NCBI GenBank assembly: GCA_035275065.1
Contig: DATENM010000145.1
Coordinates: 1-64,000, forward strand
DNA from: Blastocatellia bacterium
GTDB lineage: Bacteria; Acidobacteriota; Blastocatellia; UBA7656
DNA: 64,000 nt
Direction of reading: 5' to 3'
Positions 1 to 8,145 of the stretch are shown here, in pieces; position 1 is the stretch's first letter; every line of letters begins with the position of its first letter. A program made the translations under genes and the position numbers. The notes beneath the pieces are model-generated. The model made no database searches, was not told where the DNA came from, and saw only the letters and a program-made list of their open reading frames with translations.

Positions 1-1
1 G

Positions 2-310
2 ATCTCGAAGCCCGGGAGCATCAACCCGCACACGAAGTTCAAGGCGGAAGTGTACGTGCTGACGAAGGAAGAGGGCGGGCGGCACACGCCGTTTTTCAGC
101 GGGTACCGGCCGCAGTTTTATTTTCGGACGACGGACGTGACAGGGGTGGCGCAGTTGCCGGAGGGAGTGGAGATGGTGATGCCTGGGGACAATTCGCAGT
201 TGGAGATCGAGTTGATCAACCCGATAGCGATGGAGAAGGGGCTGCGGTTTGCGATCCGCGAAGGCGGGCGCACGGTCGGCGCCGGCACCGTCTCTGAAAT
301 CCTGGAGTAG
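2..310 (+). CDS. tuf: Elongation factor Tu, C-terminal fragment (cut by window edge)
   Basis: This is the last 102 codons of EF-Tu, the GTPase that delivers aminoacyl-tRNA to the ribosome. The reading frame is open from base 2. It carries the beta-barrel domain 3 signature HTKFKAEVYVLTKEEGGRHT followed by FFSGYRPQFYFRTTDVTG, and ends in GTVSEILE. It lies 104 bp upstream of rpsJ in the same direction, the classical fus-tuf-rpsJ order, so the str operon runs into the S10 operon here. Only the 5' part is missing, through the window boundary; nothing suggests a pseudogene. Confidence 0.97.
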   Translation: MSKPGSINPHTKFKAEVYVLTKEEGGRHTPFFSGYRPQFYFRTTDVTGVAQLPEGVEMVMPGDNSQLEIELINPIAMEKGLRFAIREGGRTVGAGTVSEILE

Positions 311-414
311 TCGCGCCGTTCGCCGCATCTGGCTCTCGGAGCCAGTTTGAAGGCAATAAGTGAGCGTTCGCGCTACTGGCAATCAGCAGCGCGGGCGTCG
401 AGTGAAAGAGAATT

Positions 415-741
<327 letters not shown>

Positions 742-743
742 AG

Positions 744-826
744 TAATGGGTAATGCGTAATGAGTGATGAGTAAAACGCCATTGGCGTTCGGCTCAACAC
801 TCCATACTCATCATTCATCACTCAGG
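744..826. repeat. Heptamer-array palindrome 1 (rpsJ-rplC)
   Basis: The left arm has about four 7-bp units of the TAATGAG/TGATGAG type (744-772). The right arm has the complementary CTCATCA/TTCATCA units (about 800-826). The spacer is not repetitive. The palindrome ends about 10 bp before the rplC start and fills the gap. Confidence 0.85.
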
Positions 827-835
827 ACTAGAAAC

Positions 836-1465
836 ATGGTCAACGGAATTATTGGCAAGAAGCTCGGAATGACGCAGTTGTTTGCCGACGACGGTTCGGT
901 CACGCCGGTGACGGTAATCAAGGCCGGCCCCTGCATCGTCGTGCAAAAGAAGACGGTCAACACGGATGGCTACGACGCCGTTCAGCTCGGCCTGGTCGAA
1001 GAGAAAGCGCCGCGCAAGGTGAACAAGCCGACCGAAGGGCACTTCAAGCGTGCCGGCGTGCCGCCGACTCGCGTGCTGCGCGAAGTCCGCGTCCAGGCGA
1101 GCGAGGATGGCACGAACGTCGGCGATAAAGTGCTGGTTGATATCTTCAACCAGAACGATCTGGTCGAGATCATCGGGCGCTCGAAGGGGCGGGGGTTCGC
1201 CGGCTTCATCAAGCGGCACGGCTTCGGCGGCGGCCGCGCGACCCACGGCTCGATGTTTCACCGCGCCCCCGGCGGCATCGGCGCATCGGCCTATCCGTCG
1301 CGTGTTTACAAAGGCACGAAGATGGCCGGCCAGATGGGCAACGAGCGCAAGACGATCAAGAACCTGCGCGTCGTCGCCGTTGATCCGGATAACAATCTGC
1401 TGATGATTCACGGCGCGGTTCCGGGGCCGAATGGCGCATACGTGCTGATTAAGAAAGCACAATAG
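836..1465 (+). CDS. rplC: 50S ribosomal protein L3
   Basis: L3 is an early-assembly 23S rRNA-binding protein near the peptidyl transferase centre. The 209-residue product begins MVNGIIGKKLGMTQLF, the family's standard N-terminus, and contains the GRGFAGFIKRHGFGGGRATHG loop region. The frame stays open upstream to 764, but that stretch translates the heptamer palindrome. I therefore chose the ATG at 836, which gives the normal family length and N-terminus. Confidence 0.97.
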   Translation: MVNGIIGKKLGMTQLFADDGSVTPVTVIKAGPCIVVQKKTVNTDGYDAVQLGLVEEKAPRKVNKPTEGHFKRAGVPPTRVLREVRVQASEDGTNVGDKVLVDIFNQNDLVEIIGRSKGRGFAGFIKRHGFGGGRATHGSMFHRAPGGIGASAYPSRVYKGTKMAGQMGNERKTIKNLRVVAVDPDNNLLMIHGAVPGPNGAYVLIKKAQ

Positions 1466-1468
1466 CGA

Positions 1469-1568
1469 AGGAGTCAGGAGTCGGGAGTCAGGAGTCAGAA
1501 TGAATAGGGAAGTCGGCTATCGCCGCCGCTTTCAATCTGAACCCTGAACCCTGAATCCTGAATCCTGG
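1469..1568. repeat. Heptamer-array palindrome 2 (rplC-rplD)
   Basis: The left arm is four GGAGTCA-type units (1469-1499). The right arm is CTGAACC/CTGAATC units (1537-1567). The arms match only partly, yet both keep the 7-bp period. Confidence 0.85.
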
Positions 1569-1580
1569 CGGAGCAAGACA

Positions 1581-2306
1581 ATGCCTGTTGTGAAGGTTAA
1601 GAATCTGAAGAACGAAGAGGTCGGCGAGCTGACGTTGTCTGACGACGTGTTTGGCGCGCCGCTCAACAAGCCGCTGATTTACGAAGCGGTCAAAGCGTAT
1701 ATGGCGAATCAACGCGCCGGCACCAGCGCGACCAAGACGCGCGGTGACGTTCGCGGTTCGGGCAAGAAGCTCTGGAAGCAGAAGGGCACAGGCCGCGCCC
1801 GCATCGCCAGTCTCCGCTCGCCGCTCTGGAAAGGCGGCGGCAATGTCCACGGGCCGCAGCCGCGCGACTGGTCGTACCGCCTGCCGAAGAAAATGCGGCG
1901 CGGCGCGATTCGCGCCGTGCTTTCCGAGCGCCTGCGCGAAGGCGGACTGGTCATCGTTGACAACTTCGAGTTGCAGACGCACCGGACGAAAGATTTCGTG
2001 GCGGCGCTTGCCGGGCTTGGCCTCGAAGGCCGCACGCTAATCGTTGACGCGCTCGAAAACGGCAACCTGGCCCTGTCGTCGCGCAACCTGCAACACGTCA
2101 CCTGTGTTGCGCCCGGCGGCATCAATGTCTACAACCTGCTGACGCACGAGCAGGTGGCGTTGACCAGGGACGCCGCGGCGCTGCTCGACAAGCAGCTCGG
2201 CGGCAACGCGACGGCGCAGGCACAGCCGGCGCAAGCCGATGAAGCGCCTGTCCAAGCTGACGAAGCGCCGGTCGAAGAGCGCGCGCCGGACGCGCAAGAG
2301 GAATAG
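1581..2306 (+). CDS. rplD: 50S ribosomal protein L4 with acidic C-terminal tail
   Basis: L4 binds 23S rRNA, lines the exit tunnel and in some bacteria autoregulates the S10 operon. The core is recognisable: the tunnel-loop region GTKTRGDVRGSGKKLWKQKGTGRARIASLRSPLWKGGG-like segment and RGAIRAVLSERL. At 241 residues it is about 35 longer than usual. The surplus is a C-terminal Ala/Gln/Glu-rich tail with two QADEAPV units. rplW starts 3 nt after its stop, so the two are probably translationally coupled. The ATG is preceded by GGCGGAG. Confidence 0.96.
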   Translation: MPVVKVKNLKNEEVGELTLSDDVFGAPLNKPLIYEAVKAYMANQRAGTSATKTRGDVRGSGKKLWKQKGTGRARIASLRSPLWKGGGNVHGPQPRDWSYRLPKKMRRGAIRAVLSERLREGGLVIVDNFELQTHRTKDFVAALAGLGLEGRTLIVDALENGNLALSSRNLQHVTCVAPGGINVYNLLTHEQVALTRDAAALLDKQLGGNATAQAQPAQADEAPVQADEAPVEERAPDAQEE

Positions 2307-2308
2307 TC

Positions 2309-2638
<330 letters not shown>

Positions 2639-2639
2639 T

Positions 2640-2720
2640 TTTGGATTTTGGATTTTGGATTTTAGATTGCCGGAACAGCGTCCGCGTCTTCAATCCAAAA
2701 TCTAAAATCTAAAATCCAAA
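2640..2720. repeat. Heptamer-array palindrome 3 (rplW-rplB)
   Basis: The left arm is GGATTTT units (2640-2668). The right arm is ATCCAAA/ATCTAAA units (2693-2720). It is AT-rich in a GC-rich genome and ends about 10 bp before rplB. The same heptamer family recurs at 15278-15379. Confidence 0.9.
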
Positions 2721-2731
2721 ATGGAACTGTG

Positions 2732-3556
2732 ATGGGAATTAAAAAGCTAACACCGACATCACCGGCGCGGCGCTACCAGACCTATCTGACGCGCGACGAG
2801 ATTACCACGGACAAGCCGTACGAGCCGTTGCTCGCGCCGAAGAAGCGCATCTCGGGGCGCAACAGCGACGGCCACATCACCGTGCGGCGGCGCGGCGGCG
2901 GCAGCAAGCGCCAGTATCGCATCATCGATTTCAAGCGCGACAAGGCCGGCGTCCCGGCCAAGGTGGCGACAATCGAATACGATCCGAACCGCTCGGCCAA
3001 CATCGCGCTCTTGAGCTACGCCGACGGCGAGAAGCGTTACATCATCGCGCCGCTCGGCTTGAAGGTCGGGCAGACGGTCTTAAGCGGTCCCGAGGCCGAC
3101 ATCATCATCGGCAACGCCCTGCCGCTGCGCTTCATCCCGCTCGGCACGACGATTCACAACGTCGAGCTGCGACCGGGAAAAGGCGCGCAGATGGTGCGCG
3201 CTGCCGGCGGCGCGGCGCAACTGGTCGCTAAAGAAGGCGACTGGGCGCAGCTTCGACTGCCGAGCGGCGAGATTCGCCGCGTCAACATCGAGTGCTATGC
3301 GACGGTCGGCCAGATCGGCAACATCGAGCATAGCAACGTCAGCCTCGGCAAAGCGGGCCGCACGCGCTGGCTCGGCCGCCGGCCGAAAGTGCGCGGCGTG
3401 GCGATGAACCCTGTGGATCACCCGCACGGCGGCGGCGAAGGTAAGACCTCCGGCGGTCGCAACCCGGTGTCGCCCTGGGGCCAGCCGACGCGCGGCTACA
3501 AGACTCGCAATAACAAGCGCACGGATAAATTCATCGTGCGCCGGGCCAAGAAATAA
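2732..3556 (+). CDS. rplB: 50S ribosomal protein L2
   Basis: L2 is needed for subunit association and peptidyl transfer. The 274-residue product begins MGIKKLTPTSPARR and carries the conserved C-terminal segment RGVAMNPVDHPHGGGEGKTS, including the functionally important HPHGG histidine. The upstream GTG at 2729 would add one residue; the ATG at 2732 fits the family N-terminus better. Confidence 0.97.
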   Translation: MGIKKLTPTSPARRYQTYLTRDEITTDKPYEPLLAPKKRISGRNSDGHITVRRRGGGSKRQYRIIDFKRDKAGVPAKVATIEYDPNRSANIALLSYADGEKRYIIAPLGLKVGQTVLSGPEADIIIGNALPLRFIPLGTTIHNVELRPGKGAQMVRAAGGAAQLVAKEGDWAQLRLPSGEIRRVNIECYATVGQIGNIEHSNVSLGKAGRTRWLGRRPKVRGVAMNPVDHPHGGGEGKTSGGRNPVSPWGQPTRGYKTRNNKRTDKFIVRRAKK

Positions 3557-3560
3557 GAAC

Positions 3561-3627
3561 CGGGGGTTGGGTGTTCGGTGTCAGGGGCTGGTGAAAACCC
3601 CGACACCCGACGCCCGACACCCATCAC
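3561..3627. repeat. Heptamer-array palindrome 4 (rplB-rpsS)
   Basis: The left arm has degenerate GGGTGTT/CGGTGTC units (3561-3588). The right arm has CGACACC/CGACGCC units (3599-3627). The spacer is only about 10 nt, so it could fold into a compact hairpin directly before rpsS. Confidence 0.85.
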
Positions 3628-3637
3628 CTGAAAAGTT

Positions 3638-3928
3638 ATGGCAAGATCAATTAAAAAAGGGCCGTTCATTGACGAGCCGCTGCTGAAAGTCATCACGCGA
3701 ATGAATCAGGCGAACGAGAAGCGCGTCCATAAGACATGGTCGCGCCGCTCGACGATCATTCCCGAAATGGTCGGCCACACGCTGGCGGTTCACAACGGCA
3801 AGAAATTCATCCCGGTCTACGTTCAAGAGAACATGGTCGGTCACAAGCTCGGCGAGTTTTCGCCGACCCGCCATTTCAAAGGCCACCCCGAGAAGAGCGA
3901 CAAGACGGTCAAGAAGGGAGGCAAGTAA
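3638..3928 (+). CDS. rpsS: 30S ribosomal protein S19
   Basis: S19 is a 30S head protein that binds with S13 near the A site. The 96-residue product begins MARSIKKGPFIDEPLLKV and contains the S19 signature around KTWSRRSTIIPEMVGHTLAVHNGKKFIPVYV and GEFSPTR, at normal length. rplV begins 4 nt after its stop, so the two are probably co-translated. Confidence 0.97.
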   Translation: MARSIKKGPFIDEPLLKVITRMNQANEKRVHKTWSRRSTIIPEMVGHTLAVHNGKKFIPVYVQENMVGHKLGEFSPTRHFKGHPEKSDKTVKKGGK

Positions 3929-3931
3929 GCG

Positions 3932-4297
3932 ATGAAGGCACGCGCAGTCGCCAAGTACATCAAAGGCTCGCCGCAGAAAGCGCGGCTGGTCATTGACCTG
4001 ATCCGCGGGCGCAACGTCAACGAAGCGCTGGCGATCCTGAAAGGCACCAACAAGCGCGCCGTGACGCCGATTGAAATCACGCTGCGCTCGGCCATCGCCA
4101 ACGCCGAACAGAAGGCCGAACAGTTGAACGTCGCCATTGACGTTGACCGCCTGCTGGTCTCGAAGGCGATGGTTGACCTGGGACCGACGAAGTATCGCCG
4201 CCGCGTCAGGCCGGCGCCGATGGGCCGCGCTTATCGCGAGCGCCGCTGGCAGAGCCACATCACTATCGAAGTCGAAACCGAGAAGGAAGAAGAGTAA
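3932..4297 (+). CDS. rplV: 50S ribosomal protein L22
   Basis: L22 lines the exit tunnel with L4. The product has 121 residues, with RAVAKYIKGSPQKARLVIDLIRG at the N-terminus. The C-terminal hairpin region GPTKYRRRVRPAPMGRAYRERRWQSHITIEV holds the tunnel loop. The standard length is about 110-115; a short acidic tail accounts for the difference. It is 3 nt from rpsC. Confidence 0.97.
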   Translation: MKARAVAKYIKGSPQKARLVIDLIRGRNVNEALAILKGTNKRAVTPIEITLRSAIANAEQKAEQLNVAIDVDRLLVSKAMVDLGPTKYRRRVRPAPMGRAYRERRWQSHITIEVETEKEEE

Positions 4298-4299
4298 TT

Positions 4300-4956
4300 A
4301 TGGGCCAGAAAGTTCATCCCTATGGGTTCAGGCTCGGCGTCAACCGCTCGTGGCACTCGAACTGGATCGCCAAGCGCGAGTACGCCGACCTGCTGCACGA
4401 AGACCTGAAGCTCAAGCGCGAGCTGAAGTCGCGGTTTGCCGGCGCCGGCGTCTCGGGCATCGACATCGAGCGCGCCGCCAACAAGCTGAAGATCATCATC
4501 CACACCTCGCGCCCCGGCATCATCATCGGGCGCAAGGGCGCGGAGATCGATAAGCTCAAGCAAGAGATCAAAGAGCGCACGGGCCGCGAGGTCTACGTCA
4601 ACATCCAGGAGATTCACAAGCCGGAGTTGAACGCGCAGCTTCAAGCCGAGCAGATCGCCCAGCAGTTAGAGAAGCGCATCGCCTTCCGCCGCGCCATGCG
4701 GCGCGCCGTCGAGAACGCTCAGCGCTTCGGCGCTCAGGGCATCAAGGTGCGCGTATCGGGCCGCTTGAACGGCGCGGAAATCGCCCGCAGCGAATGGTAC
4801 TTGCAAGGCCGCCTGCCGCTGCACACGTTGCGCGCCGACATCGATTACGGATTCGCCGAAGCCAACACGACGTTTGGCGTCATCGGCATCAAGGTGTGGA
4901 TTTATCGCGGCGACGAGCTGACCGCGCGCCGCGCGCCGCAACCGCGGAGAGCATAA
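4300..4956 (+). CDS. rpsC: 30S ribosomal protein S3
   Basis: S3 forms part of the mRNA entry channel and has mRNA helicase activity. The 218-residue product shows MGQKVHPYGFRLGVNRSWHSNW at the start, the KH-domain motif IIIGRKGAEIDKL, and the C-terminal RLNGAEIARSEWYLQGRLPLHTLRADIDYGFAEA. Length and domain order are normal. A heptamer palindrome separates it from rplP. Confidence 0.97.
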   Translation: MGQKVHPYGFRLGVNRSWHSNWIAKREYADLLHEDLKLKRELKSRFAGAGVSGIDIERAANKLKIIIHTSRPGIIIGRKGAEIDKLKQEIKERTGREVYVNIQEIHKPELNAQLQAEQIAQQLEKRIAFRRAMRRAVENAQRFGAQGIKVRVSGRLNGAEIARSEWYLQGRLPLHTLRADIDYGFAEANTTFGVIGIKVWIYRGDELTARRAPQPRRA

Positions 4957-4957
4957 C

Positions 4958-5031
4958 GATTGCGGATTGCGGATTGCGGATTTTGGAACGAGGTTCCCGA
5001 ATCTACCAATCCGCAATCCGCAATCCGCAAT
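4958..5031. repeat. Heptamer-array palindrome 5 (rpsC-rplP)
   Basis: The left arm is GATTGCG units (4958-4983). The right arm is ATCCGCA units (5009-5031). The heptamers match exactly between the arms. It ends 8 bp before the rplP start. Confidence 0.9.
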
Positions 5032-5039
5032 GGTGAAAT

Positions 5040-5480
5040 ATGGCTGAATATAAGATTCCCAAGCGAATGAAGTATCGCAAGCAGCAGCGTGGCCGCATGA
5101 GCGGTGTGGCGACGCGCGGCGCGGAGATTTCTTTCGGCGAGTATGGGTTGAAGGCGCTGGAGCCGGCATGGATTACCGGCAAGCAGATCGAAGCCTCGCG
5201 CGTGGCGATGACCCGCTTCATCAAGCGCGGCGGCAAAATCTGGATTCGCGTCTTCCCGGATAAGCCCATCACCAAGAAGCCGGCGGAAACCCGCATGGGC
5301 AAGGGCAAGGGCGCGCCCGAAGGCTGGGTCGCGGTCATCAAGCCGGGCCGCATCCTCTTCGAGATGGAAGGCGTTGATGAGAAGACCGCCGCCGAAGCCA
5401 TGCGGCTGGCGGCGCAGAAGCTGCCCATCAAGACCCGGTTCATCACGCGCAAGCAGCAAGACGCAGGAGGGCTGGTATGA
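5040..5480 (+). CDS. rplP: 50S ribosomal protein L16
   Basis: L16 organises the 50S A-site region. The 146-residue product has KRMKYRKQQRGRMSG, the A-site loop segment ARVAMTRFIKRGGKIWIRVFP-like region and PETRMGKGKGAPEGWVAVIKPGRILFEMEG-like sequence. Length is close to usual. Its stop overlaps the rpmC start (ATGA at 5477-5480), implying translational coupling. Confidence 0.97.
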   Translation: MAEYKIPKRMKYRKQQRGRMSGVATRGAEISFGEYGLKALEPAWITGKQIEASRVAMTRFIKRGGKIWIRVFPDKPITKKPAETRMGKGKGAPEGWVAVIKPGRILFEMEGVDEKTAAEAMRLAAQKLPIKTRFITRKQQDAGGLV

Positions 5481-5677
5481 AGGCTGATGAGCTGAGAGAT
5501 TTGAACGACGACGACCTGCGGGCCAAAGTCGCCGAGATGAAGGAGAGCATCTTCCGCATGCGCTTCAAGCTGTCGCTCGGCAACACGGACGTGGTCAAGA
5601 ATCTGCGCGAGTCGCGCAGAGACCTGGCGCGCGTGCTGACCTTGATCCGCGAGCGCGGCCTCGAAGCCGGAAAGTAA
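5477..5677 (+). CDS. rpmC: 50S ribosomal protein L29
   Basis: L29 is a small helical protein beside L23 at the exit tunnel. Its 66 residues start MKADELRDLNDDDLRAKVAEMKESIFRMRFKLSLGN and continue NLRESRRDLARVLTLIRER, the two-helix fold of the family. The start codon overlaps the rplP stop by 4 nt. A perfect 7-bp GC hairpin (5685-5702) follows the stop. Confidence 0.96.
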   Translation: MKADELRDLNDDDLRAKVAEMKESIFRMRFKLSLGNTDVVKNLRESRRDLARVLTLIRERGLEAGK

Positions 5678-5684
5678 GAGTCAC

Positions 5685-5702
5685 GGCGCGCTACAGCGCG
5701 CC
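5685..5702 (+). repeat. Small perfect hairpin between rpmC and rpsQ
   Basis: GGCGCGC, a TACA loop and GCGCGCC form a perfect 7-bp stem. There is no T-tract, so it is not a typical terminator. It may help mark the 3' end or affect initiation of rpsQ. Confidence 0.6.
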
Positions 5703-5718
5703 ACGTTGAAGGGTGAGT

Positions 5719-6108
5719 ATGGAAGAGAACAGAAACGATCAAACGAGCGAGAGCGGCGAAGGCGTGCTGACCGACGTGGCGCGCGCCATCGGCTCGACGC
5801 TCGGCAAAGTGGCCGCGGCCATCGGCGGCACAGACGAGCCGCAGGCCGCAGCTACGGGGCCGCAGCACCGCCGCCAGGAGAAGGTCGGGTTAGTGACCAG
5901 CGACAAGATGACCAAGACCGTGGTCGTCCGCGTCGAGCGGCTGGTGCGCCACCCGAAGTACCGCCGCTACATCCGCCGCCGCACCAAGTTCATGGCGCAC
6001 AACGAGATGGAAGCGAAGGTCGGCGATACCGTGCGCATCGTCGAAACGCGACCGATGTCGGCGCGCAAGCGCTGGCGCGTCGTCGAGATTGTTCAGAAAG
6101 CCAGGTGA
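5719..6108 (+). CDS. rpsQ: 30S ribosomal protein S17 with long N-terminal extension
   Basis: S17 is a primary 16S rRNA-binding protein. The canonical S17 core begins near residue 55 (KVGLVTSDKMTKTVVVRVERLVRHPKY-type OB fold) and runs to VVEIVQKAR. It is preceded by about 50 residues absent from typical 80-90-residue S17 proteins: a polar start, a VLTDVARAIGSTLGKVAAAI segment that could form an amphipathic helix, and an Ala/Gln linker. The ATG at 5719 has a well-placed GAAGGG. No in-frame ATG with a good ribosome-binding site lies at the core boundary, so the extension is probably real. Confidence 0.9.
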   Translation: MEENRNDQTSESGEGVLTDVARAIGSTLGKVAAAIGGTDEPQAAATGPQHRRQEKVGLVTSDKMTKTVVVRVERLVRHPKYRRYIRRRTKFMAHNEMEAKVGDTVRIVETRPMSARKRWRVVEIVQKAR

Positions 6109-6212
6109 TGGGTGTCGGGTGCCGGGTGCCGGGTGTCGGGTGTCGGTCAAGAGATGAATGCTTCTGACCAACTCCTAATCCCCAACATCCCATACCCAAC
6201 ACCCAACACCCG
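6108..6212. repeat. Heptamer-array palindrome 6 (rpsQ-rplN)
   Basis: The left arm is five to six GGTGTCG/GGTGCCG units (6108-6147). The right arm is CCCAACA-type units (6170-6212). The left arm is one of the longest in the window. Confidence 0.85.
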
Positions 6213-6226
6213 TCGGAGACAAAGTC

Positions 6227-6595
6227 ATGATTCAGATGAGATCAATCCTTGAGGTGGCGGATAACTCCGGGGCCAAGCGCATCTCGATGATCCTGCCGCT
6301 CGGCGGCCACACGGGTCTGCGCGCAGGGCTCGGCGACATCATCACCGCGGCGGTCAAGGAAGCGGCGCCCGATGGCGCGGTCAAGAAGGGCCAGGTGGTG
6401 CGCGCCGTCATCGTCCGCACCCGCAAAGAGACGCGCCGCAAGGACGGCACTTATATTCGCTTCGATCAGAACGCGGCGGTGATCATCAAGCCGGACAACG
6501 AGCCCGTCGGCACGCGCGTCTTCGGCCCCATTGCCCGCGAGCTGCGCGACAAGCGGTTCATGAAGATCGTCAGCCTTGCGCCGGAAGTGATTTGA
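6227..6595 (+). CDS. rplN: 50S ribosomal protein L14
   Basis: L14 contacts the 30S subunit at bridge B8 and is the site of RsfS silencing. The 122-residue product begins MIQMRSILEVADNSGAKRI. It carries IRFDQNAAVIIKPDNEPVGTRVFGPIARELRDKRFMKIVSLAPEVI, the family signature, at the exact usual length. It is preceded by a GGAGAC ribosome-binding site after the heptamer palindrome. Confidence 0.97.
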   Translation: MIQMRSILEVADNSGAKRISMILPLGGHTGLRAGLGDIITAAVKEAAPDGAVKKGQVVRAVIVRTRKETRRKDGTYIRFDQNAAVIIKPDNEPVGTRVFGPIARELRDKRFMKIVSLAPEVI

Positions 6596-6601
6596 GAAAG
6601 T

Positions 6602-6692
<91 letters not shown>

Positions 6693-6697
6693 GTGTT

Positions 6698-7030
6698 ATG
6701 AACGTAGAAATCAATGTGCGAAAGAACGACCGCGTGGTCGTCATCACCGGCAAAGACAGCGGCAGGACGGGGCGAATCATCGAAGTGCTGCCGCGCAAGC
6801 ATAAGGTGATCGTCGAAGGCGTCAACGTCGTCAAGCGCCACACCAAGGCGAACTCGCGGCGCGGCGTGCAGTCGGGCATCCTTGAGCGCGAAGCGCCGAT
6901 TGACGTGTCGAACGTGATGCTGCTTTGTCCGCACTGCGGTCAGGCGACGCGCTCGGCGCATCAGGTGCTCGAAGACGGCAAGCGCCACCGCGCATGCAAG
7001 AAGTGCGGCGCGGCTATCGAGAAACAGTAA
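6698..7030 (+). CDS. rplX: 50S ribosomal protein L24
   Basis: L24 initiates 50S assembly. The 110-residue product has the KOW motif (KNDRVVVITGKDSGRTGRI) followed by VEGVNVVKRHTK. The C-terminal part holds CPHCGQATR and CKKC, a four-cysteine probable zinc site seen in a subset of bacterial L24 proteins. The ATG lies 6 bp after the palindrome right arm, so the ribosome-binding site (TGAGG) is part of the repeat. Confidence 0.96.
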   Translation: MNVEINVRKNDRVVVITGKDSGRTGRIIEVLPRKHKVIVEGVNVVKRHTKANSRRGVQSGILEREAPIDVSNVMLLCPHCGQATRSAHQVLEDGKRHRACKKCGAAIEKQ

Positions 7031-7129
7031 CCCAGAGGCCGCGCGGGGAGGCGCTCTTCGAGAGGGCGCGGCGGCAGCCAGACAAAGCGACTGAAGGCGC
7101 GCCCCGGCGCATCAGATGCGAGGACGGAT

Positions 7130-7675
7130 ATGGCAGCGAGACTGAAAGAGAAATACAATAGCGAGATTCTGCCGGCCTTGATTAAAGAGTTCAACTACAC
7201 GAACCCGATGGCCGCGCCGAAGATCGAAAAAGTGGTTTTAAACATGGGCGTGGGCCGCGAGGCGCAGAGCAACCCGAAGGTCTTTGACCAGGCGACGATG
7301 GAGCTGACGACGATTGCCGGCCAGAAGCCGGTCATCACCAAGGCGAAGAAATCGATTGCCGCCTTCAAGCTGCGCACGGGGATGCCGGTCGGCGTTTCGG
7401 TGACGCTGCGCGGCGACCGCATGTACGAGTTTCTGGATCGCTTCATCAACGCCGTGCTGCCGCGCGTGCGCGACTTCCGCGGCGTCAGCCCGCGCGCTTT
7501 TGATGGCCGCGGCAACTACACAATTGGCATCAAGGATCAGTTGATCTTCCCGGAGATCGACTTCAATCGCGTTGATCGCACGCGGGGCATGAACATTTCT
7601 ATTGTGACGACGGCACGCACAGACGAAGAAGGCCGCGCCCTGCTGCGGCAATTCGGCATGCCGTTTATGAAGTAG
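7130..7675 (+). CDS. rplE: 50S ribosomal protein L5
   Basis: L5 binds 5S rRNA in the central protuberance. The product has 181 residues. It contains PKIEKVVLNMGVGREAQ, GQKPVITKAKKSIAAFKLR, MPVGVSVTLRGDRMYEFLDR and the C-terminal GMNISIVTTA, all in the usual order and spacing. The 99-bp gap before it is one of the few in this operon without a heptamer palindrome. Confidence 0.97.
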   Translation: MAARLKEKYNSEILPALIKEFNYTNPMAAPKIEKVVLNMGVGREAQSNPKVFDQATMELTTIAGQKPVITKAKKSIAAFKLRTGMPVGVSVTLRGDRMYEFLDRFINAVLPRVRDFRGVSPRAFDGRGNYTIGIKDQLIFPEIDFNRVDRTRGMNISIVTTARTDEEGRALLRQFGMPFMK

Positions 7676-7679
7676 TTAC

Positions 7680-7760
7680 CAGTGACCGGCTCTCAGTTGC
7701 TAGTCGCGCAACGCGATTCGGCTGAGAGCGGACGACTGACAACTGACAACTGAGAACTAA
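7680..7760. repeat. Heptamer-array palindrome 8 (rplE-rpsN)
   Basis: The left arm (about 7680-7708) is degenerate. The right arm is CTGACAA/CTGAGAA units (7736-7760). A CTCAG/CTGAG pairing extends the stem. It directly abuts the rpsN start. Confidence 0.75.
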
Positions 7761-7763
7761 CTT

Positions 7764-8048
7764 ATGGCAAGAACATCATCAGTCTATAAAGCGAACGAGC
7801 TGAAGCGGGCGCTGGCGAACGCCAAGCAGCGGGTCAAAGAGCAGTACGGCGCCGCCGGCAAGAAAGAAGTGAAGCGCGCCAAGGCCGCCGGCATGAACTT
7901 GAACATCTTCACGTCGCGGGTGCATAACCGCTGCCGGCGCTGCGGTCGCGGCAAAGGCTACCTGCGCAAGTTCGCGCTCTGCCGCATCTGCTTCCGCGGG
8001 CTGTCGCTCGAAGGCCACATTCCCGGCGTGACGAAGTCGAGCTGGTAA
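7764..8048 (+). CDS. rpsN: 30S ribosomal protein S14, zinc-binding, with long N-terminus
   Basis: S14 is a late-assembling 30S head protein. The C-terminal half has the zinc-ribbon CRRCGRGKGYLRKFALCRIC (two CxxC pairs) and ends in GHIPGVTKSSW, as in the 61-residue zinc form. Yet the product is 94 residues, with a basic N-terminal segment more like the length of the zinc-free form. An internal ATG at 7893 would give only about 51 residues, shorter than the zinc form, and has no clear ribosome-binding site. I therefore keep the long start. Confidence 0.9.
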   Translation: MARTSSVYKANELKRALANAKQRVKEQYGAAGKKEVKRAKAAGMNLNIFTSRVHNRCRRCGRGKGYLRKFALCRICFRGLSLEGHIPGVTKSSW

Positions 8049-8052
8049 AAGA

Positions 8053-8129
8053 GAGTGACAAGTGACAGGTGAACAGTGACAAGAGCGGGCGGAGTTTTTC
8101 TTGTCACTTGTCACTTGTCACTTGTCACG
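8053..8129. repeat. Heptamer-array palindrome 9 (rpsN-rpsH)
   Basis: The left arm is GTGACAA/GTGACAG units (8053-8082). The right arm is four exact CTTGTCA units (8098-8129). The same family recurs at loci 11, 13 and 21. Confidence 0.9.
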
Positions 8130-8145
8130 GATTTCAGGAGAAGTG

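Noticed and set aside
764..835. In-frame extension of rplC upstream of 836
   Set aside because: It translates the heptamer palindrome and does not match the L3 N-terminus; the same holds for extensions of rpsH.
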